A stretch of DNA of 64,000 nucleotides from positions 22,186 to 86,185 of the forward strand of contig CAZWSL010000012.1 in the NCBI GenBank assembly GCA_964636495.1, in the 5' to 3' direction. How positions within the stretch are numbered: the stretch's first letter is position 1; each line of letters starts with the position of its first letter. The position numbers were made by a program, and so were the translations under genes. The notes under the pieces are model-generated. The model ran no database searches. It saw only the letters and a list, made by a program, of their open reading frames with translations, and had not been told where the DNA came from. Source of the stretch: Desulfobacula sp964636495. GTDB lineage: Bacteria; Desulfobacterota; Desulfobacteria; Desulfobacterales; Desulfobacteraceae. This document shows, in pieces, positions 25,621 to 34,680 of this stretch.

Positions 25621-25700
25621 CACAAATTGGCAATTGGTATATGCAAAGAGATCTCTGCATAATAACAAAATTGAGCTTGATGCAAATATCTCACAAATTG
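25621..25700. repeat. 45-base inverted-repeat element flanked by 9-base direct repeats
   Basis: Inverted ends GAGATCTCTGCAT (25648-25660) and ATGCAAATATCTC (25680-25692) bound a 45-base unit. CACAAATTG occurs at 25621-25629 and again at 25692-25700. The left side also has ATGCAAAGAGATC (25641-25653), an opposite-facing end that overlaps the first. The ends belong to the window-wide GAGATCTTTGCAT repeat family. It lies in the 184-base gap between the asparaginase and methyltransferase genes. Confidence 0.6.
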
Positions 25701-25749
25701 ATCCCTGCTATACGATCCTGCCTGATACGTCGACTTCTGTTCTGCACCC

Positions 25750-26607
25750 TCACAACTGCACATGAATCATATTGTAAAAGCGAAAGAGACTCACAATTTT
25801 AATCTGCCAGATCTGCTTTCTGGTGAAATCATTCCTGGTGGGGAATTTCGAAAGCATTGGATATTCTTCAATGATTTTGAGTGTATCTACCCACTTTTTA
25901 AGACTGGAAGCTCTTTTCAGATGCCACTTGATAAGTGGAGATGCATCCATTTTGCCGCTTTTCATGATTTTCTTGATTTCCCTGTTTGACCCCCATGCGG
26001 GAAGCCATGACATTGAATCAAATATAAGATGGGATAGAGGATAGATTTCGGCAAGTTTGCAGAACAGGATCTCAACTTCCCGGGCATTGAAGTACATCAG
26101 TACCCCTGCAGCCATGAACAGAATGGAACGGCCTTCAGTCCACCGGGATATGTCATCAATCCAGGTGAAATCAAAAATGGATTTAGCAATCGTGATTTCA
26201 CGTTCCAGGTCAGGAATAAGTTTCTCCTGAATCAGCTTCTGCCGCATGGCAACGACATCTGGAAGGTCTATATTGATCCAGATAACCGTTCCATTGTCAA
26301 TTCGCTGAAAAGTGGTGTCCAGACCCGCTCCAATATTTATCACAACCGCCCGGCTGTTATCTGCAAGAAATGCTTTAGTGATGTTGTCGAAGTTGTACGT
26401 CCGGATAGCCCATACACTTTGATGATCCGCCAAATGTCCTTTCTCAATCCGGGTGAAATCATAGTCAATGCTTTCCACTATATTTTTAGCATGGATGTCA
26501 GATACGATGGGATTGTCTTTATCTGTCTCCCGGGCTCTTGCCCATAGAGGCAGCATCAAAGTCTCCTGAACCAGACCCAGATCGACCTTAACTCTCTGAT
26601 TATTCAT
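25750..26607 (-). CDS. Class I SAM methyltransferase, leucine carboxyl methyltransferase family
   Basis: 285-residue member of the LCMT/Ppm1-like methyltransferase family, which in bacteria often methylates carboxyl or hydroxyl groups of small molecules. The SAM-binding motif is VINIGAGLDTTFQRID near residue 90, the next acidic residue is in IWINIDLPDVVAMRQ, and the LFMAAGVLMYF strand completes the core. GGAGGGAAT precedes the ATG. It follows RidA by 47 bases. The methyl acceptor is unknown, and its relation to the neighbouring catabolic genes is uncertain. Confidence 0.83.
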   Translation of the reverse strand: MNNQRVKVDLGLVQETLMLPLWARARETDKDNPIVSDIHAKNIVESIDYDFTRIEKGHLADHQSVWAIRTYNFDNITKAFLADNSRAVVINIGAGLDTTFQRIDNGTVIWINIDLPDVVAMRQKLIQEKLIPDLEREITIAKSIFDFTWIDDISRWTEGRSILFMAAGVLMYFNAREVEILFCKLAEIYPLSHLIFDSMSWLPAWGSNREIKKIMKSGKMDASPLIKWHLKRASSLKKWVDTLKIIEEYPMLSKFPTRNDFTRKQIWQIKIVSLFRFYNMIHVQL

Positions 26608-26654
26608 ATTCCCTCCATACGTAAAAAAATCAGGCTGTTTTTATGCAGATATGA

Positions 26655-27032
26655 TCATTGAATTTCAGCTATGCATTCTATTTCAACCAGTGCGTCTAAT
26701 GGATTCTGCTGAATTGAGATGGTAGTTCTGCTGGGTTTGTGTCCTTCAAACATCTCTTCATAGACTTTATTCATGCCTTTGAAATCATCCATATTCTTCA
26801 GATACACTGTTGTTTTAACAATGTTTTTCAGGGACAGATCCATTCCAGATAAAACAATGGAAAGATTCTTTAAAACCCTTTCAGTTTGTTCTTGAATGGT
26901 AATGCCGACCAGTTTCATTGTTCTGGGATCTAACGGGGTCTGCCCTGAACAGAAAACCAGATTTCCCACTTTCATTGCATGGCAATACGGTCCAATTGCC
27001 TCAGGTGCTTCATTAATGTTTACCGGTTCCAT
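26655..27032 (-). CDS. RidA-family enamine/imine deaminase
   Basis: 125-residue YjgF/YER057c/UK114 protein. The family signature is visible at the C-terminus (RTTISIQQNPLDALVEIECIA, with the substrate-binding Arg and Glu), as is FCSGQTPLDPRT near residue 27. RidA proteins hydrolyse reactive 2-aminoacrylate-type enamines; paralogues in catabolic clusters act on pathway intermediates. AAAGGAATTTCA precedes the ATG. Its placement among amino-acid-type catabolic genes fits a pathway with an imine intermediate, an inference. Confidence 0.9.
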   Translation of the reverse strand: MEPVNINEAPEAIGPYCHAMKVGNLVFCSGQTPLDPRTMKLVGITIQEQTERVLKNLSIVLSGMDLSLKNIVKTTVYLKNMDDFKGMNKVYEEMFEGHKPSRTTISIQQNPLDALVEIECIAEIQ

Positions 27033-27141
27033 TGAAATTCCTTTAGTTTTGTGTCTGGTATGTGTGAAAGCGTTTCACAATTCTCTCCACCTTCATGATC
27101 AGATTGTTTACTACCTTTTTTCTATTGCAATAGTAAAATGT

Positions 27142-27160
27142 GAGATCTTTGCATAATGCT
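27142..27160 (+). repeat. Dispersed repeat copy (GAGATCTTTGCATAATGCT)
   Basis: This is the best match to the repeat core and lies in the 223-base gap between the RidA and SDR genes. No inverted partner was seen within 100 bases. Confidence 0.65.
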
Positions 27161-27255
27161 TGATTTTCGTAATTTTTTAGTACTTTTTAGGGTTGATACT
27201 CTCCGGATTTCATCCAGCTTCACACAATATACAATGAGTGTCCTGCAGCGGAGCC

Positions 27256-28026
27256 CTATTTATCCGGAAGTTTAAGGAACTGCCCAGCAGTTCCACCACC
27301 ATCTATAGATAAAGCCTGTCCCGTGATATAAGCTGCCTGCTCTGAGGCTAAAAATGCAAAAAGGTTCGCGATTTCATCTGGTTGAGCATGACGGTTCAAG
27401 GGGATACCGGCATTAACAGTATCCAGCATTTCCTGTGTATATTCGGCCTTCTGCATAGGAGTCAGGGTGTAGCCCGGACACACAGCGTTGACACGCAGCC
27501 ACGGTGCCATTTCCAGTGCCATTGTCTGGGCCATTGAAATGATCCCTGCCTTGGAGGCGTTGTAATCAGCATAGAGGGGGCGGCCTTCTGTACCATTCAC
27601 CGATGCGGTAAAAAGCACTACACCTGAACCCTGTTTTTTCATCCGTGTGACAGATTCCTTTGCACATAGAAACATGCCGTCCAGATTCACTCTCAAAACT
27701 TTTGACCACTGTTCATATTCGATTTCCCAAAATGGTCTTCGGAAACTGATTCCGGCATTTGAAATCAGGATATCAATGCCGCCTATGAGGTCATCAACAT
27801 GCTCAAATCCGGATCGCACCTGGTCTGGATCACTGACATCAACACAAACCCCGCCACTCAATTCAGGAATCAAGGATAAGGTTTTATCTAAATTTTCAGG
27901 GTCTATATCAAAGATAGCGACTTTGGCGCCTTCGCCTGAAAACCGTCGGGCTGCTGCCTGTCCGATTCCGCTGGCTGCTCCGGTAATAACAACCCGTTTG
28001 CCCTTTAGATCTGAATATATGGCCAT
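27256..28026 (-). CDS. Short-chain dehydrogenase/reductase
   Basis: 256-residue classical SDR. Cofactor motif TGAASGIGQ near residue 15, an acidic residue in IFDIDPEN that favours NAD(H), NAGIS near 90, the catalytic Ser in FTASVNG and the YNASKAG Tyr/Lys pair near 156-160. The C-terminal SIDGGGTAGQ is typical. AAAAGGAGAAGAAAAC precedes the start. It is 24 bases downstream of the cobalamin-binding protein gene and closes a four-gene run; it would oxidise a hydroxy intermediate. Confidence 0.92.
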   Translation of the reverse strand: MAIYSDLKGKRVVITGAASGIGQAAARRFSGEGAKVAIFDIDPENLDKTLSLIPELSGGVCVDVSDPDQVRSGFEHVDDLIGGIDILISNAGISFRRPFWEIEYEQWSKVLRVNLDGMFLCAKESVTRMKKQGSGVVLFTASVNGTEGRPLYADYNASKAGIISMAQTMALEMAPWLRVNAVCPGYTLTPMQKAEYTQEMLDTVNAGIPLNRHAQPDEIANLFAFLASEQAAYITGQALSIDGGGTAGQFLKLPDK

Positions 28027-28050
28027 GTTTTCTTCTCCTTTTTTTATTGA

Positions 28051-29832
28051 TCAGGATGCAATCGTCGACGTGATGTCGTTTAGAAGGTAAGCGGGATTAT
28101 CACCCCCTCTTTGAGAAGGGAGAAAGCCCAGTTTTTTCAGGTCCGGCAAAACATCTACCGGAAGGTCACAATTGTCCATTTTTTGATTAAGCACGCCTCC
28201 CATGATAACCGGAGTATGACATTCCAGTTTATCCAGATGTGCTTTCAGGCTCCTTGCATACTCAAGAGCCATGCCATTGTGTGTGGAAAGCAGTATGCCG
28301 TCAGCCGGGTTCCCGGAGGCGGCTTCAGCAACTTCGTCGGGGTTTTTCTCAGCGCCGAGATAATGGACCTGCGCCCCTGCGTATTGACACAATTGTGCCA
28401 GTATCATTATGGCATGCTCATGGACATCAGTTGATGCTATTATAAGCCTGCGGCCCTTAAGCTGTGCCGCGTTCTCTTTTTTCTGAAACAAATCCAGATG
28501 GTCGGAAATGCTTTTTTCAGACAATTTGAATATATCAGTCTTTAAAACCGGTTCTCTTTTGCGGATATTGTCTGTGGTGGATATGCCTGCCCCGAATATC
28601 TCTTCGAAGATCGAGGGACCCAGTTTTTTTAATACAAAAAGCAGTTCAACCGGATCCAGAATATTCACACCAGCCTCTTTGAGACCGTCAAGGGCATTAT
28701 CAAAAACAATCCTGCCTTTTGACACCACTCTTCTGGAGAACCGTTCCGCGTCTGTAAAATCAAAGTAGGGAAATATTCGCCGGGCGGTTTTTTCTACTCT
28801 GCGCCCCAGTGTCTGGGCCTGAATAATTTCATCAACTGAAGGGATCCGGATGCCTTCGGTCAATGGCAGTGGAAGGACTGCATGTCCTGTGGGGCATTTC
28901 AGCTGAGCCAGGATATCCCACAGCAGGTATTCGCTGACAATACCGCTGTTGACAGAAGGGTTATCTGTAAAAGATATCGTGTCCCCGTAAAACATGCTTC
29001 CAATGCATTCGTGATTATGAATCTCATCCAATGCAAATATCCAGCCCGCTCTTTTAACCGGATCACTGGTCAGGCCGCCGATGCAATGGCACAGTTTGGC
29101 TCCCAGAAGTGTTTCAACAATATATTTTTCCAGAAACGCCCATCCTGCAATCGTGGCACAGTCATAAAAGAGGGCACCGAAACCATCTTCCAGATAGGAG
29201 TGTAAAAGGGTTCCGTTTTTTCTCAGTCTCCCCATGAGTGCAATGGCGTTTACAGTTTGAATTGCAGTATGACCCATATCTTTCCATCCCGGGGCTTCCT
29301 GTGAAAAATACTGGGAAAGGTTTCCAATTGTTGTGACACCTGCTTCCAGGGCATGAATTGTATTTTCAAGGGAGGCCGGGAATCCGATCATGAAATCTCC
29401 CATATGGGGAGTAATGGGGGCTGCCTGACCGACTGCCTTCCAGTCGCTGCCGGAAACCAGCATAGGGCCTGTCTCGGCAATCGCTTTTTTTCTTAACCGT
29501 TCAGGTAAACCCATTCGCCGGTCCAGGCATATGCCGGATCGGTCTACACTGAAGCCATTGGATTTCCCAGCACGATAAAGCTTTTCCAGTGCTGCAGCTG
29601 TTCCATCCCAGGAATTTAATCCAATGTGCGCATGAAAGGCAATCCGTCCCTCTCTGATACACTGCTGCTTATATTCACGCTCGGATGAAACGTTGAATTC
29701 ATCCATGAATAAGGTCCGACCGATCCGGATCTGGCGGGCCAGGGATTTTCCATCTCCGCTCATATTTTTAATGGAGGGAGTGCCTGAATCTAAAATCATT
29801 TTTATTCTGGAATTAAAATCAGTGAAATCCAT
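28051..29832 (-). CDS. Cobalamin-binding, mutase-like protein of unknown substrate
   Basis: 593 residues. Residues 1 to about 440 form a large enzyme-like region (FHAHIGLNSWDGTAAALE, GFPASLENTIHALEAGVTT, HCIGGLTSDPVKRAGW) loosely reminiscent of the glutamate mutase E-subunit barrel. The last 130 or so residues are a B12-binding Rossmann domain: STDVHEHA near residue 468 supplies the cobalt-ligating His of DxHxxG with the Gly replaced by Ala, followed by YAGAQVHYLGAEKNPDEVA and PVIMGG. Both halves in one chain suggest a self-contained adenosylcobalamin carbon-skeleton mutase or aminomutase. ProC-like and SDR genes flank it within 24 bases. The family could not be named with confidence. Confidence 0.65.
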   Translation of the reverse strand: MDFTDFNSRIKMILDSGTPSIKNMSGDGKSLARQIRIGRTLFMDEFNVSSEREYKQQCIREGRIAFHAHIGLNSWDGTAAALEKLYRAGKSNGFSVDRSGICLDRRMGLPERLRKKAIAETGPMLVSGSDWKAVGQAAPITPHMGDFMIGFPASLENTIHALEAGVTTIGNLSQYFSQEAPGWKDMGHTAIQTVNAIALMGRLRKNGTLLHSYLEDGFGALFYDCATIAGWAFLEKYIVETLLGAKLCHCIGGLTSDPVKRAGWIFALDEIHNHECIGSMFYGDTISFTDNPSVNSGIVSEYLLWDILAQLKCPTGHAVLPLPLTEGIRIPSVDEIIQAQTLGRRVEKTARRIFPYFDFTDAERFSRRVVSKGRIVFDNALDGLKEAGVNILDPVELLFVLKKLGPSIFEEIFGAGISTTDNIRKREPVLKTDIFKLSEKSISDHLDLFQKKENAAQLKGRRLIIASTDVHEHAIMILAQLCQYAGAQVHYLGAEKNPDEVAEAASGNPADGILLSTHNGMALEYARSLKAHLDKLECHTPVIMGGVLNQKMDNCDLPVDVLPDLKKLGFLPSQRGGDNPAYLLNDITSTIAS

Positions 29833-29837
29833 GCCGC

Positions 29838-30605
29838 CTATCCTTTCATCCGCTTGCTGACCGCCTCCAGAGCATCTGACCAGGTTTTCAAACCGCCGCC
29901 TTTAGATAAGATTCCGGCGCCCTGTTCAGAAATGCCGCCTGGTGTGGCCAGGGTTTTCCAGATTTCTCCCAGGCTCATGCTGTCCTGGTAACCGGCCATG
30001 GCACAAGCCCCTTCAATGGTTTCAACTACCAGTTTTCTGGCTGTATCCGGATCAATCCCCTGCTCCCCGGTCCAGGTTGCAGCCTCACTCATGAGCAGAA
30101 ACAGCCAGGCATAAAACGCACCCACAAGAGCCGTTCCCGGAGCAAAAGAGGCTTCATCCGGCAGTGGATGGACATGGCCGACAAGGGAAAAAAGCGCCTG
30201 TACATCGCTGTTGTCAGGGTAGATAATAACAGGGCTTTTATTTACTACAACGCATGAAACCGGCATGGCCCTGACAACTCCGGCCGGAGCAGCTAATGGT
30301 TCCAGTATCTTGAGCGATACACCGGCGGCCACAGAAACAAGAACCTGTTCCGGTTTAAATGTGGTATCGGCCAGCGCGCTCTTGACATGTTCCGGACGCG
30401 TTGCCAGAAGGATGATATCTGATTTTTCAACCACCTCCTGATTACGGGTGGAAAAAAAGCAATCATGTTCCGCAGCAAACGCTTCAGCCGTTTTTGAAAA
30501 GGCGTCTGCTAATAAGAATTCAAGATTCCTGTCTGCCTTTGCAAGACCGGTAATCAAAAATTGTCCCATATGTCCGACACCGATTAATCCGATTCGTTTT
30601 TTCAT
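29838..30605 (-). CDS. ProC-like NAD(P)-dependent imine reductase/dehydrogenase
   Basis: 255-residue protein of the pyrroline-5-carboxylate reductase family. The N-terminal Rossmann motif is GLIGVGHMGQ, followed by LLATRPEHVKSAL. VRAMPVSCVVVNKSP parallels the family MPNTP region, and the C-terminal TPGGISEQG corresponds to the substrate loop. It diverges enough (255 residues, altered P5C loop) that proline synthesis is not assured. Five bases separate its stop from the cobalamin-binding protein start, so the two are tightly coupled and a cyclic imine or amino acid substrate of the same pathway is likely. Confidence 0.82.
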   Translation of the reverse strand: MKKRIGLIGVGHMGQFLITGLAKADRNLEFLLADAFSKTAEAFAAEHDCFFSTRNQEVVEKSDIILLATRPEHVKSALADTTFKPEQVLVSVAAGVSLKILEPLAAPAGVVRAMPVSCVVVNKSPVIIYPDNSDVQALFSLVGHVHPLPDEASFAPGTALVGAFYAWLFLLMSEAATWTGEQGIDPDTARKLVVETIEGACAMAGYQDSMSLGEIWKTLATPGGISEQGAGILSKGGGLKTWSDALEAVSKRMKG

Positions 30606-30637
30606 GCAAGCCCCTCTATTTTTAAAACAGATTAACA

Positions 30638-30656
30638 GAGATCTCGTATAACGCCC
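30638..30656 (+). repeat. Dispersed repeat copy, second type (GAGATCTCGTATAACGCCC)
   Basis: Shares the first 7 bases and the ATAA core with the GAGATCTTTGCATAATGC family and matches one end of the 35-base relic at 18706. It lies in the 61-base gap between the ProC-like and FAH-family genes. Confidence 0.5.
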
Positions 30657-30666
30657 GCTTCTGCAT

Positions 30667-31554
30667 TCAAGCGTCTTTTTTCAGTTTCAAATCAATGACC
30701 GGATTTATCAGCGGCATGAATCCCTTGATCCGGCATTCAATTGAATCGCCATCCTTTAATTGCACCGCTCCGGGTGTTCCGGTTGAAATAATATCGCCCG
30801 GAAGCATTGTCATAATCCGTGAATGGTATGAGACCAGAAAATCAAGGGGGAATGTCATGTTTGAAACCACATTTTCAGCATGGATCCGGTTGTTGATAAT
30901 GGTTTGAATCCTGAGGTTGAAAATATCCTTTATTTCATCAATTGTATAGAGTATCGGCCCAAAGCTGAAAAAAGTGTCAAAGCTTTTGGACTGTGTCAGA
31001 TTCCTGGGATTTCGTCTTAAAATATCCTCTGCCGTCATATCGATAATCGTTGTGACTCCGGCAATAACAGAACGCCACTCCTCTTTTTTCACATCTCTGC
31101 AACTCTTTCCGAAAATCAGCCCGAGTTCTGCCTCTCCGGTTGTTTTTTCCGATAATAGAGGGATCTTTATAGCATCCTGATGACCGATGATGGCAGTATC
31201 CGGCTTCATAAAACTCGCCGGTTCCAGAACAGGAGCCTGCTCAGACAAGTCTGCGGCATGGGCTTTATAGTTTAACCCGATCCCCCAGATTTTTCGCGGC
31301 CGCCGGTACAGGGGCCTGAACCGGATATCTTTTTCAGGAATAAAAAGTTCCTTTTTATTCTGAATGACGGCCTCAATATTTTGATAAAACCAGGTTTTGA
31401 TCTCCTCTAACATCCCGCTGGATAAGATGTCCAATACCTCAACGGGCCAGTTTTTATTAAACTGCTCATTGATCAGATGGATTGGCAAGCCTCCCTGATC
31501 CGTTATGATGCCTGCGGTTTCTTCCCCCTCAAAAAACAGACTGGCAATTTTCAT
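30667..31554 (-). CDS. Fumarylacetoacetate hydrolase family protein
   Basis: 295-residue FAH-superfamily enzyme. GIGLNYKAHAADL opens the catalytic domain near residue 95, GEAELGLIFGKSCRDV and SKSFDTFFSFGPIL carry metal ligands, and ISTGTPGAVQLKDGD is the typical C-terminal signature. These enzymes hydrolyse C-C bonds of acylpyruvates or hydrate and decarboxylate 2-oxoalkenoates. The start at 31554 follows GAGGAG by 7 bases; an in-frame TTG 15 bases upstream is less likely. It heads the four-gene run with the ProC-like, cobalamin and SDR genes, suggesting a dioxo- or acylpyruvate intermediate. Confidence 0.88.
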   Translation of the reverse strand: MKIASLFFEGEETAGIITDQGGLPIHLINEQFNKNWPVEVLDILSSGMLEEIKTWFYQNIEAVIQNKKELFIPEKDIRFRPLYRRPRKIWGIGLNYKAHAADLSEQAPVLEPASFMKPDTAIIGHQDAIKIPLLSEKTTGEAELGLIFGKSCRDVKKEEWRSVIAGVTTIIDMTAEDILRRNPRNLTQSKSFDTFFSFGPILYTIDEIKDIFNLRIQTIINNRIHAENVVSNMTFPLDFLVSYHSRIMTMLPGDIISTGTPGAVQLKDGDSIECRIKGFMPLINPVIDLKLKKDA

Positions 31555-31658
31555 TTTCTGACTCCTCAAGTAAAATTAAATATTGTCGCTGTTTTAAATA
31601 TGTCAATCAGCTCTTTGAAACACATTTCTGGCGTACAATCAAAGTTATGTGCAGGATT

Positions 31659-32087
31659 TTATTCTTTTATGGTAATCGGTTTATCTTTAACACCGGCATA
31701 GAAAACGATTATCTCTGCAGCCTCATTTCCGCTGTTCTCCCCAAAATGCCAGGTGTTCACAACTTCCACGATTGAATCCCCGGCTTTCAGATGCAGTGTT
31801 TTGCTGTCTTTTGTTACAACGGTCAGCTCTCCTTTCAGTAATACACCCGCATTGATTACCGGATGCTGATGCAGAGGCAGCTTTGTTTTTGGCGGAATGG
31901 ATATTCTCAGAATGGTTACTTCCGGCTGACCTTCCGGATAATGGGATAACGTATCGCCATTCCAGCTGTGAATGGTTCTGGCTAAAACGTCTACAGATAC
32001 TGTGTTGTTATCAAGTGCCCAGCTGTTACTTGCTAAAAATAGTGTGAGACATGCTGCACACAAAAATTTTTTTAAAACATTATTCAT
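31659..32087 (-). CDS. Exported cupin-domain protein
   Basis: About 142 residues. The start at 32087 follows AAAGGATTCAGCA and gives a clean Sec signal ending near ASNSWA. One cupin barrel follows: PLHQHPVINAGVLLKGEL supplies two His and the Glu-side motif 1, and DSIVEVVNTWHFGEN the motif 2 His. The metal site looks intact. Such periplasmic cupins are often of unknown function. It stands alone, between the FAH-family gene and the hybrid kinase gene. Confidence 0.82.
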   Translation of the reverse strand: MNNVLKKFLCAACLTLFLASNSWALDNNTVSVDVLARTIHSWNGDTLSHYPEGQPEVTILRISIPPKTKLPLHQHPVINAGVLLKGELTVVTKDSKTLHLKAGDSIVEVVNTWHFGENSGNEAAEIIVFYAGVKDKPITIKE

Positions 32088-32268
32088 TGCTGAATCCTTT
32101 TTGTATATCATTTTCTTGAATATATTCTGCGCTGTATTGTTCCATGAAGACTAATTTGATATCTATTTCAGAATAGTCAAGACTTTTTCAGAATCAAGGC
32201 TGATAAAGTCGATTTTAAAGGGTGTTGTACAGTGTGTACAGCTGCTGTGAACTTATCCATTTCCAGCC

Positions 32269-34206
32269 TTAGGAATATTTATTGATCATTTGTAATAAAT
32301 CTGCCTTCTTAACCGGTTTTGAGAGGAAATCGCTGCAGCCGGCGGCAAGACATTTCTCCTTGTCATCAGCAAAGGCATGAGCTGTCAAGGCAATGATGGG
32401 TGTTGACCTCTTCCCGTTGCAGCTCTCCCATTTTCGAATTTCCCCGGTTGCGGTATAGCCGTCCATGACTGGCATTCTCATATCCATCAATACAAGATCA
32501 AAATCTTCTTCTACATATTTCTCGAAACCGCTCTTGCCATTCTCTGTCATCTTCAGGCTGTGAAGAGTATTTTTCAAATATGCCTTGATGATGATTTGAT
32601 TTTCTATTGCATCATCCACCACTAAAATTTTACATAACTCCTTTTTCTGTGAATTTGTCTTCTTCTCCAGCGGGTTAAAATTCAGCTCTTCAGATTTTAT
32701 TCCATTTTCAGGTGTATGACCAATGCCGAACCTGGCAGTAAAGGAGAAAGTACTTCCTTTTCCCTGCTCACTTTTAACCCGGATCTCTCCATCCATCATT
32801 TTGACAAGGCGTCTGCAAATGGCCAGTCCCAGACCTGTTCCGCCATATTTACGGGTAGTGGAGGAATCAGCCTGGGAAAAATCTTCAAATATGTTTTTTT
32901 GTTTTTCTGCAGACACACCAATACCGGTGTCATGCACTGAAAACAGCACGACAACTTCGCCTTTATCCCTCTCCTTGACACTTTGATCACCGAGTCTGAC
33001 ATCAATGGTTATTTCACCCTCATTGGTAAACTTGACAGCATTGCCCAAAAGATTTATGAGAATCTGGCGGAGTCTGGCACCATCTCCAACAAGCTGATGC
33101 GGGACATCCTCATCCAGGTGCCACTTCAGATTGAGACCTTTCTGTCCGGCAATGAGTGCCATGACTTCACAGCTCCTGTTGACGGTCTCAAAAAGATCAA
33201 AATCAATTTTTTCCAGTTTCAGTTCACCAGCCTCCACCTTGGACAGATCAAGTATGTCGTTAATCAAGTTAAGCAAATTTTCTCCTGAATTCTGGAATAT
33301 CTTGACATATTGCTCCTGCTCAGAATTCAATTTTGTTTCCATGAGCACGTCAGCCATTCCAAGAATGGCATTCATGGGTGTGCGGATCTCATGACTCATA
33401 TTGGCTAAAAAATCACTCTTATATTGATTCGCCTTTTCAGCTTTTTTTTTCTCTTTATCCAGTTGCAGAGCATTGGCCTCTGCTGTCTCCTTGGCAGCTT
33501 TCAGGTCACGGGTTCGTTCTTTTACTTTCTGCTCCAGACTGGCATTGAGTTCCCTGTTTTTTTCAAGCTCCTGCTCTGCAAATGCCAATGTTTTTTCATT
33601 AATCAGCGAATACACGAACAAAACAATAACAGCTGCGACAATCAGCATGTCAATTATAAAAATACGTGCAATAAGTCTATTGAACGGGATTGAATCGATA
33701 TGGTTTACACCATAATAGAAAATAATCGAACCGGCAAACGGGAACAAAGAAGAGAGCAGAATCATTTTTTTTGAATTAAAAATGGCGATTACAATGAATA
33801 TAAGAAAAAATGGGGTATTATATACAAAATAGTTTAAAATCTTCATCTCTTGAGAATATCTGATCGAAAATGATGTGATGCTTCCTGTGATTGAGTAGGT
33901 TAATAAGAATGCAAACAGGAGAAATAAGATAAGAGAAAATAGATTTTTTGAAAGATTGTATTTTCCCTTCCATGTTAACCATGCTGTTATCGATATTAAG
34001 ATTAATGTTACAGTCGTGACAGCAAGCGCCGGATAGTTCCGGGATCCCAGGTTTATGATTACAAAAAAGATAAATCCTACAGTGAACACTAAGGTTATCA
34101 TTAAAGAAACTTGAATCCAAAACATGAAAAACGTTTTTTCCTGAATAATGTTTGGAAAGTGATTGTACCTGGAAAGAAATTGTCTTTTGAACTTTTTATA
34201 TGTCAT
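32269..34206 (-). CDS. Membrane hybrid sensor histidine kinase with receiver domain
   Basis: 645 residues. Six hydrophobic segments fill residues 25-215, a coiled coil (EKTLAFAEQELEKN...KEKKKAEKAN) leads to the HisKA domain with MSHEIRTPMN (phospho-His near 273), and a full HATPase_c domain follows (NAVKFTNEGE, DTGIGV, GTGLGLAI). A C-terminal receiver has VDDAIEN acidic residues and MDMRMP with the phospho-Asp. No periplasmic sensor, HPt domain or output regulator is nearby, so the signal is probably sensed in the membrane and passed to a distant partner. AAGGAGAATA precedes the start. Confidence 0.92.
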   Translation of the reverse strand: MTYKKFKRQFLSRYNHFPNIIQEKTFFMFWIQVSLMITLVFTVGFIFFVIINLGSRNYPALAVTTVTLILISITAWLTWKGKYNLSKNLFSLILFLLFAFLLTYSITGSITSFSIRYSQEMKILNYFVYNTPFFLIFIVIAIFNSKKMILLSSLFPFAGSIIFYYGVNHIDSIPFNRLIARIFIIDMLIVAAVIVLFVYSLINEKTLAFAEQELEKNRELNASLEQKVKERTRDLKAAKETAEANALQLDKEKKKAEKANQYKSDFLANMSHEIRTPMNAILGMADVLMETKLNSEQEQYVKIFQNSGENLLNLINDILDLSKVEAGELKLEKIDFDLFETVNRSCEVMALIAGQKGLNLKWHLDEDVPHQLVGDGARLRQILINLLGNAVKFTNEGEITIDVRLGDQSVKERDKGEVVVLFSVHDTGIGVSAEKQKNIFEDFSQADSSTTRKYGGTGLGLAICRRLVKMMDGEIRVKSEQGKGSTFSFTARFGIGHTPENGIKSEELNFNPLEKKTNSQKKELCKILVVDDAIENQIIIKAYLKNTLHSLKMTENGKSGFEKYVEEDFDLVLMDMRMPVMDGYTATGEIRKWESCNGKRSTPIIALTAHAFADDKEKCLAAGCSDFLSKPVKKADLLQMINKYS

Positions 34207-34329
34207 TATTCTCCTTCAGAGCTTTGCACGACTGGGATATGTTCTCTAATTCATATCCCGCACAGTCCATTTTATTTTTCTTAGATTCTCAATCCGGATA
34301 TTTTACAGGATCTCTTCTTCTCCACAGAT

Positions 34330-34680
34330 TCATTGTATCACAGCAATCCTTGCAGCAGTTGCAGATACTGGTTTCAAGCGCTTAAACGAAGATATGATGT
34401 CATTGAAATTATGGTTCTTCAGTTTGTACACACCAGGCCCCAGATCCAGATGTCTTCCTCTATAGTCCCTATGCTCGTAGAATCGCCAGACACCTTTTAT
34501 TACTTTAATCTGTGATATGGAGTCATTATACTCACTGCCCACCCAGCTCACATTATCTTGCGGCCACCATTCAATCCATCCGGGGTTTAATATGCCCCCG
34601 CTTCTGCAATTATAATGCTTACATAACTTCAAAGGCCCACTGAGTTTTTTGTTTTGAAAAAAGCAATTTTTTAATCTCAC
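34330..34680 (-). CDS. Small beta/gamma-crystallin-like protein
   Basis: 116 residues. FYEHRDYRGRHLDLGPGVY followed by NDIISSFK is a clear Greek-key beta/gamma-crystallin motif, and the earlier SGPLKLCKHYNCRSGG...DNVSWVGSEYNDSISQIKV could form the second motif. Such domains often bind Ca2+ through a D/N-x-x-S-S site, here NDIISS and NDSISQ. No signal peptide is seen. The start is GTG overlapping the phosphoglucomutase stop (GTGA), with GGAG inside the upstream gene. Function unknown; translational coupling to pgm is the odd point. Confidence 0.72.
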   Translation of the reverse strand: MRLKNCFFQNKKLSGPLKLCKHYNCRSGGILNPGWIEWWPQDNVSWVGSEYNDSISQIKVIKGVWRFYEHRDYRGRHLDLGPGVYKLKNHNFNDIISSFKRLKPVSATAARIAVIQ

